The notes beneath the pieces are model-generated. The model was not told where the DNA came from. It saw nothing but the letters and a program-made list of their open reading frames with translations, and did not search any database. Below, piece by piece: positions 62,879-64,000 of a stretch of 64,000 bases of DNA. A program made the translations under genes and the position numbers. Origin of the DNA: Streptomyces sp. B21-083. GTDB taxonomy: Bacteria > Actinomycetota > Actinomycetes > Streptomycetales > Streptomycetaceae. The DNA lies in assembly GCF_036898825.1 (NCBI RefSeq), contig NZ_JARUND010000002.1, forward strand, positions 4,092,001-4,156,000, in the 5' to 3' direction. How positions within the stretch are numbered: the stretch's first letter is position 1; each line of letters opens with the position of its first letter.

Positions 62879-63546
62879 CCCGGCATCACCCGTGGCGCTC
62901 CCGCCTCGTCGAAGAACCGCACGCTCTTCACGATGCCGGCGAACATGGCGGAGAAGACGTCCCAGCCTTCGATCGTCGGCGTTCCCATCTCCAGCACCAG
63001 CACGGTCCCGTTGTTCAGGGGAATCTGGACCTGTATGAAAGAGGTCCAGATCGGCTCGTCCTGGCCCGACTCCGTCAGGCTGCCGTCGACGGCGGCCGAC
63101 CGGTTGCCGACGCATGTCACCGCGGGGCCGCAGGGCAGTTGCACTTCGCCGATCTGGCCGAGGTCCAGGTGCCGCATCGTGGACGCTATGAAGCCTGCCG
63201 GACTGGTGCCGGCCCGCTCGTCCAGGTCCATGAGGCTGACGTTCACCGTGGCCGTACAGCGGACGCCGTCGACCTCCGTCGTGACGAAACCGGCGTACTG
63301 AACGCCCGCCTCGATGAAGTCGTCGTAGTTCGCGGCGCACATCGCGGCCCACTGCAACTGCACTTCCTCGTCGGCGCCGGGCAGTGTCTGCTTGGCCAAG
63401 TCGACCAGTTGGTCCGCGAGTTCATCCAGGTCGTCCGCCTCGAAGGGCAGCTCGAAGAAACCCTCGGGCATGATCCACCGGACCTCCACACCGCCACTTC
63501 CCACAAGGCTACGCTGGGCTTCGTCGACGGTGTCAGTGGTGGTCAT
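62875..63546 (-). CDS. T7SS-associated GPA-family protein
   Basis: 223 residues, GGAGG upstream. Shares VRWIMPEGFFELPF, VQLPCGPAVTCVG, QVQIPLNNGTVLVLEMGTP and FSAMFAGIVKSVRF with the paralogues. Contains acidic helices after residue 30 (ADDLDELADQLVDLAKQTLP). Stop overlaps the next gene's GTG; its start overlaps the upstream gene by 14 bases. Confidence 0.78.
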   Translation of the reverse strand: MTTTDTVDEAQRSLVGSGGVEVRWIMPEGFFELPFEADDLDELADQLVDLAKQTLPGADEEVQLQWAAMCAANYDDFIEAGVQYAGFVTTEVDGVRCTATVNVSLMDLDERAGTSPAGFIASTMRHLDLGQIGEVQLPCGPAVTCVGNRSAAVDGSLTESGQDEPIWTSFIQVQIPLNNGTVLVLEMGTPTIEGWDVFSAMFAGIVKSVRFFDEAGAPRVMPG

Positions 63547-64000
63547 TCGAACCTCCACTTCCAGGTCTTCCTTGAGGGCTTTCCATGCCTTCCGGGTCTT
63601 CCGGGCCTTCCGTGTCTTCCGAGTCCTCGCGGGCCGCCACCTCTGGACGGAAGTTCGCCGCGAAGGGATACGGGCCGTAGTGCGGGTAGTGCGCCGGTAC
63701 GTCGGCTCCTCCACGGCGGGCGATGTGCGCGATCTCCCGGTATCCGCGCGCGCGGGCCCGTAGGTTCTGCCGGACGGGATCGCCCCAGACCGACAGCGCG
63801 CTGCGTATGAAGAGGAGAAGCTGCGTTCCTACGACGGCCGCCGTGATCGCGAGATAGACCGTGCGGGCGGTGCCGGTCTCCCAGTACTGCGCCACTCCGC
63901 CCCAGTAGACCGTGGCCCCCGAGCCCACGAGCGCCAGGGGCACTCCGTGGACGAGGCCCGCCTTGAACATGTCCTCTTCGTCGTCGTGCCGTCGGTGCAG
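63533..64000 (-). CDS. Membrane protein, probably cut by the window edge
   Basis: The readable part has two helices (LVHGVPLALVGSGATVYWGG and VYLAITAAVVGTQLLLFI), a basic loop and an acidic repeat-rich C-terminus (EDSEDTEGPEDPEG) encoded by a near 9-bp repeat. ATG 63970 is a possible start, but the frame is open to the window end (RRHDDEED), so the gene may extend beyond. Likely first of the GPA-family operon. Confidence 0.6.
   Translation of the reverse strand: MHRRHDDEEDMFKAGLVHGVPLALVGSGATVYWGGVAQYWETGTARTVYLAITAAVVGTQLLLFIRSALSVWGDPVRQNLRARARGYREIAHIARRGGADVPAHYPHYGPYPFAANFRPEVAAREDSEDTEGPEDPEGMESPQGRPGSGGSNDHH

Overview
The window is chromosomal DNA from a high-GC Gram-positive actinomycete, almost certainly a Streptomyces. 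The grounds are very high GC with third-position G/C bias, GTG/TTG starts, ATGA/GTGA-coupled operons, rare TTA codons, a futalosine-type menaquinone gene (mqnC), a DUF5753-HTH/DUF397/ATPase regulator trio and an actinobacterial Tad pilus locus. No rRNA, tRNA, CRISPR array or intact insertion sequence was seen.

Region 1 (1-20 kb) is conserved core. The minus-strand complex I operon nuoA-B-C-D-E-F-G-H-I-J-K-L(partial) has translationally coupled junctions at almost every step after nuoA-nuoB and is preceded by a probable Rex operator. It is followed by a secreted NlpC/P60 peptidase, a MenJ-like flavoreductase, a GNAT acetyltransferase, a PASTA protein, menG, a shortened imidazolonepropionase-like protein and mqnC. 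Menaquinone synthesis and modification thus sit beside the enzyme that reduces menaquinone. Two decayed genes lie here: a peptide deformylase C-terminus and a chitinase.

Region 2 (19-25 kb and 42-51 kb) is a Tad/Flp pilus locus in two blocks. The first holds a prepilin peptidase carrying a 21-bp tandem repeat and a LysM-BTAD membrane protein. The second is the tad operon (CpaB, TadZ, TadA, TadB, TadC, pilin, two TadE, TadG). Each block is followed, divergently, by a copy of the same two-gene cassette: a lipoprotein and a secreted protein.

Region 3 (25-41 kb) separates the two pilus blocks and is accessory. From about 26.3 to 38.4 kb lies the most interesting locus: a 1730-residue CHAT-protease protein, a RES-domain NAD-degrading toxin with its antitoxin-like partner, a TerY-type vWA protein, a PP2C phosphatase, a membrane-anchored kinase and a macro-domain protein. 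It reads as a phospho-signalling triad joined to NAD/ADP-ribose chemistry and a caspase-like protease, a candidate stress or anti-phage system. A quinone oxidoreductase/TetR pair follows.

Region 4 (41 kb and 51-64 kb) contains WXG100-like small proteins, large helical membrane-spanning proteins, and at least six members of an uncharacterised family built on a shared GPA-containing core. The arrangement suggests type VII-secretion-like substrates with cognate partners. A whiJ-like regulator trio (HTH, DUF397, ATPase) sits between the cassettes. The window ends inside the operon. Starts were chosen from ribosome-binding sites and overlaps; no database search was run.
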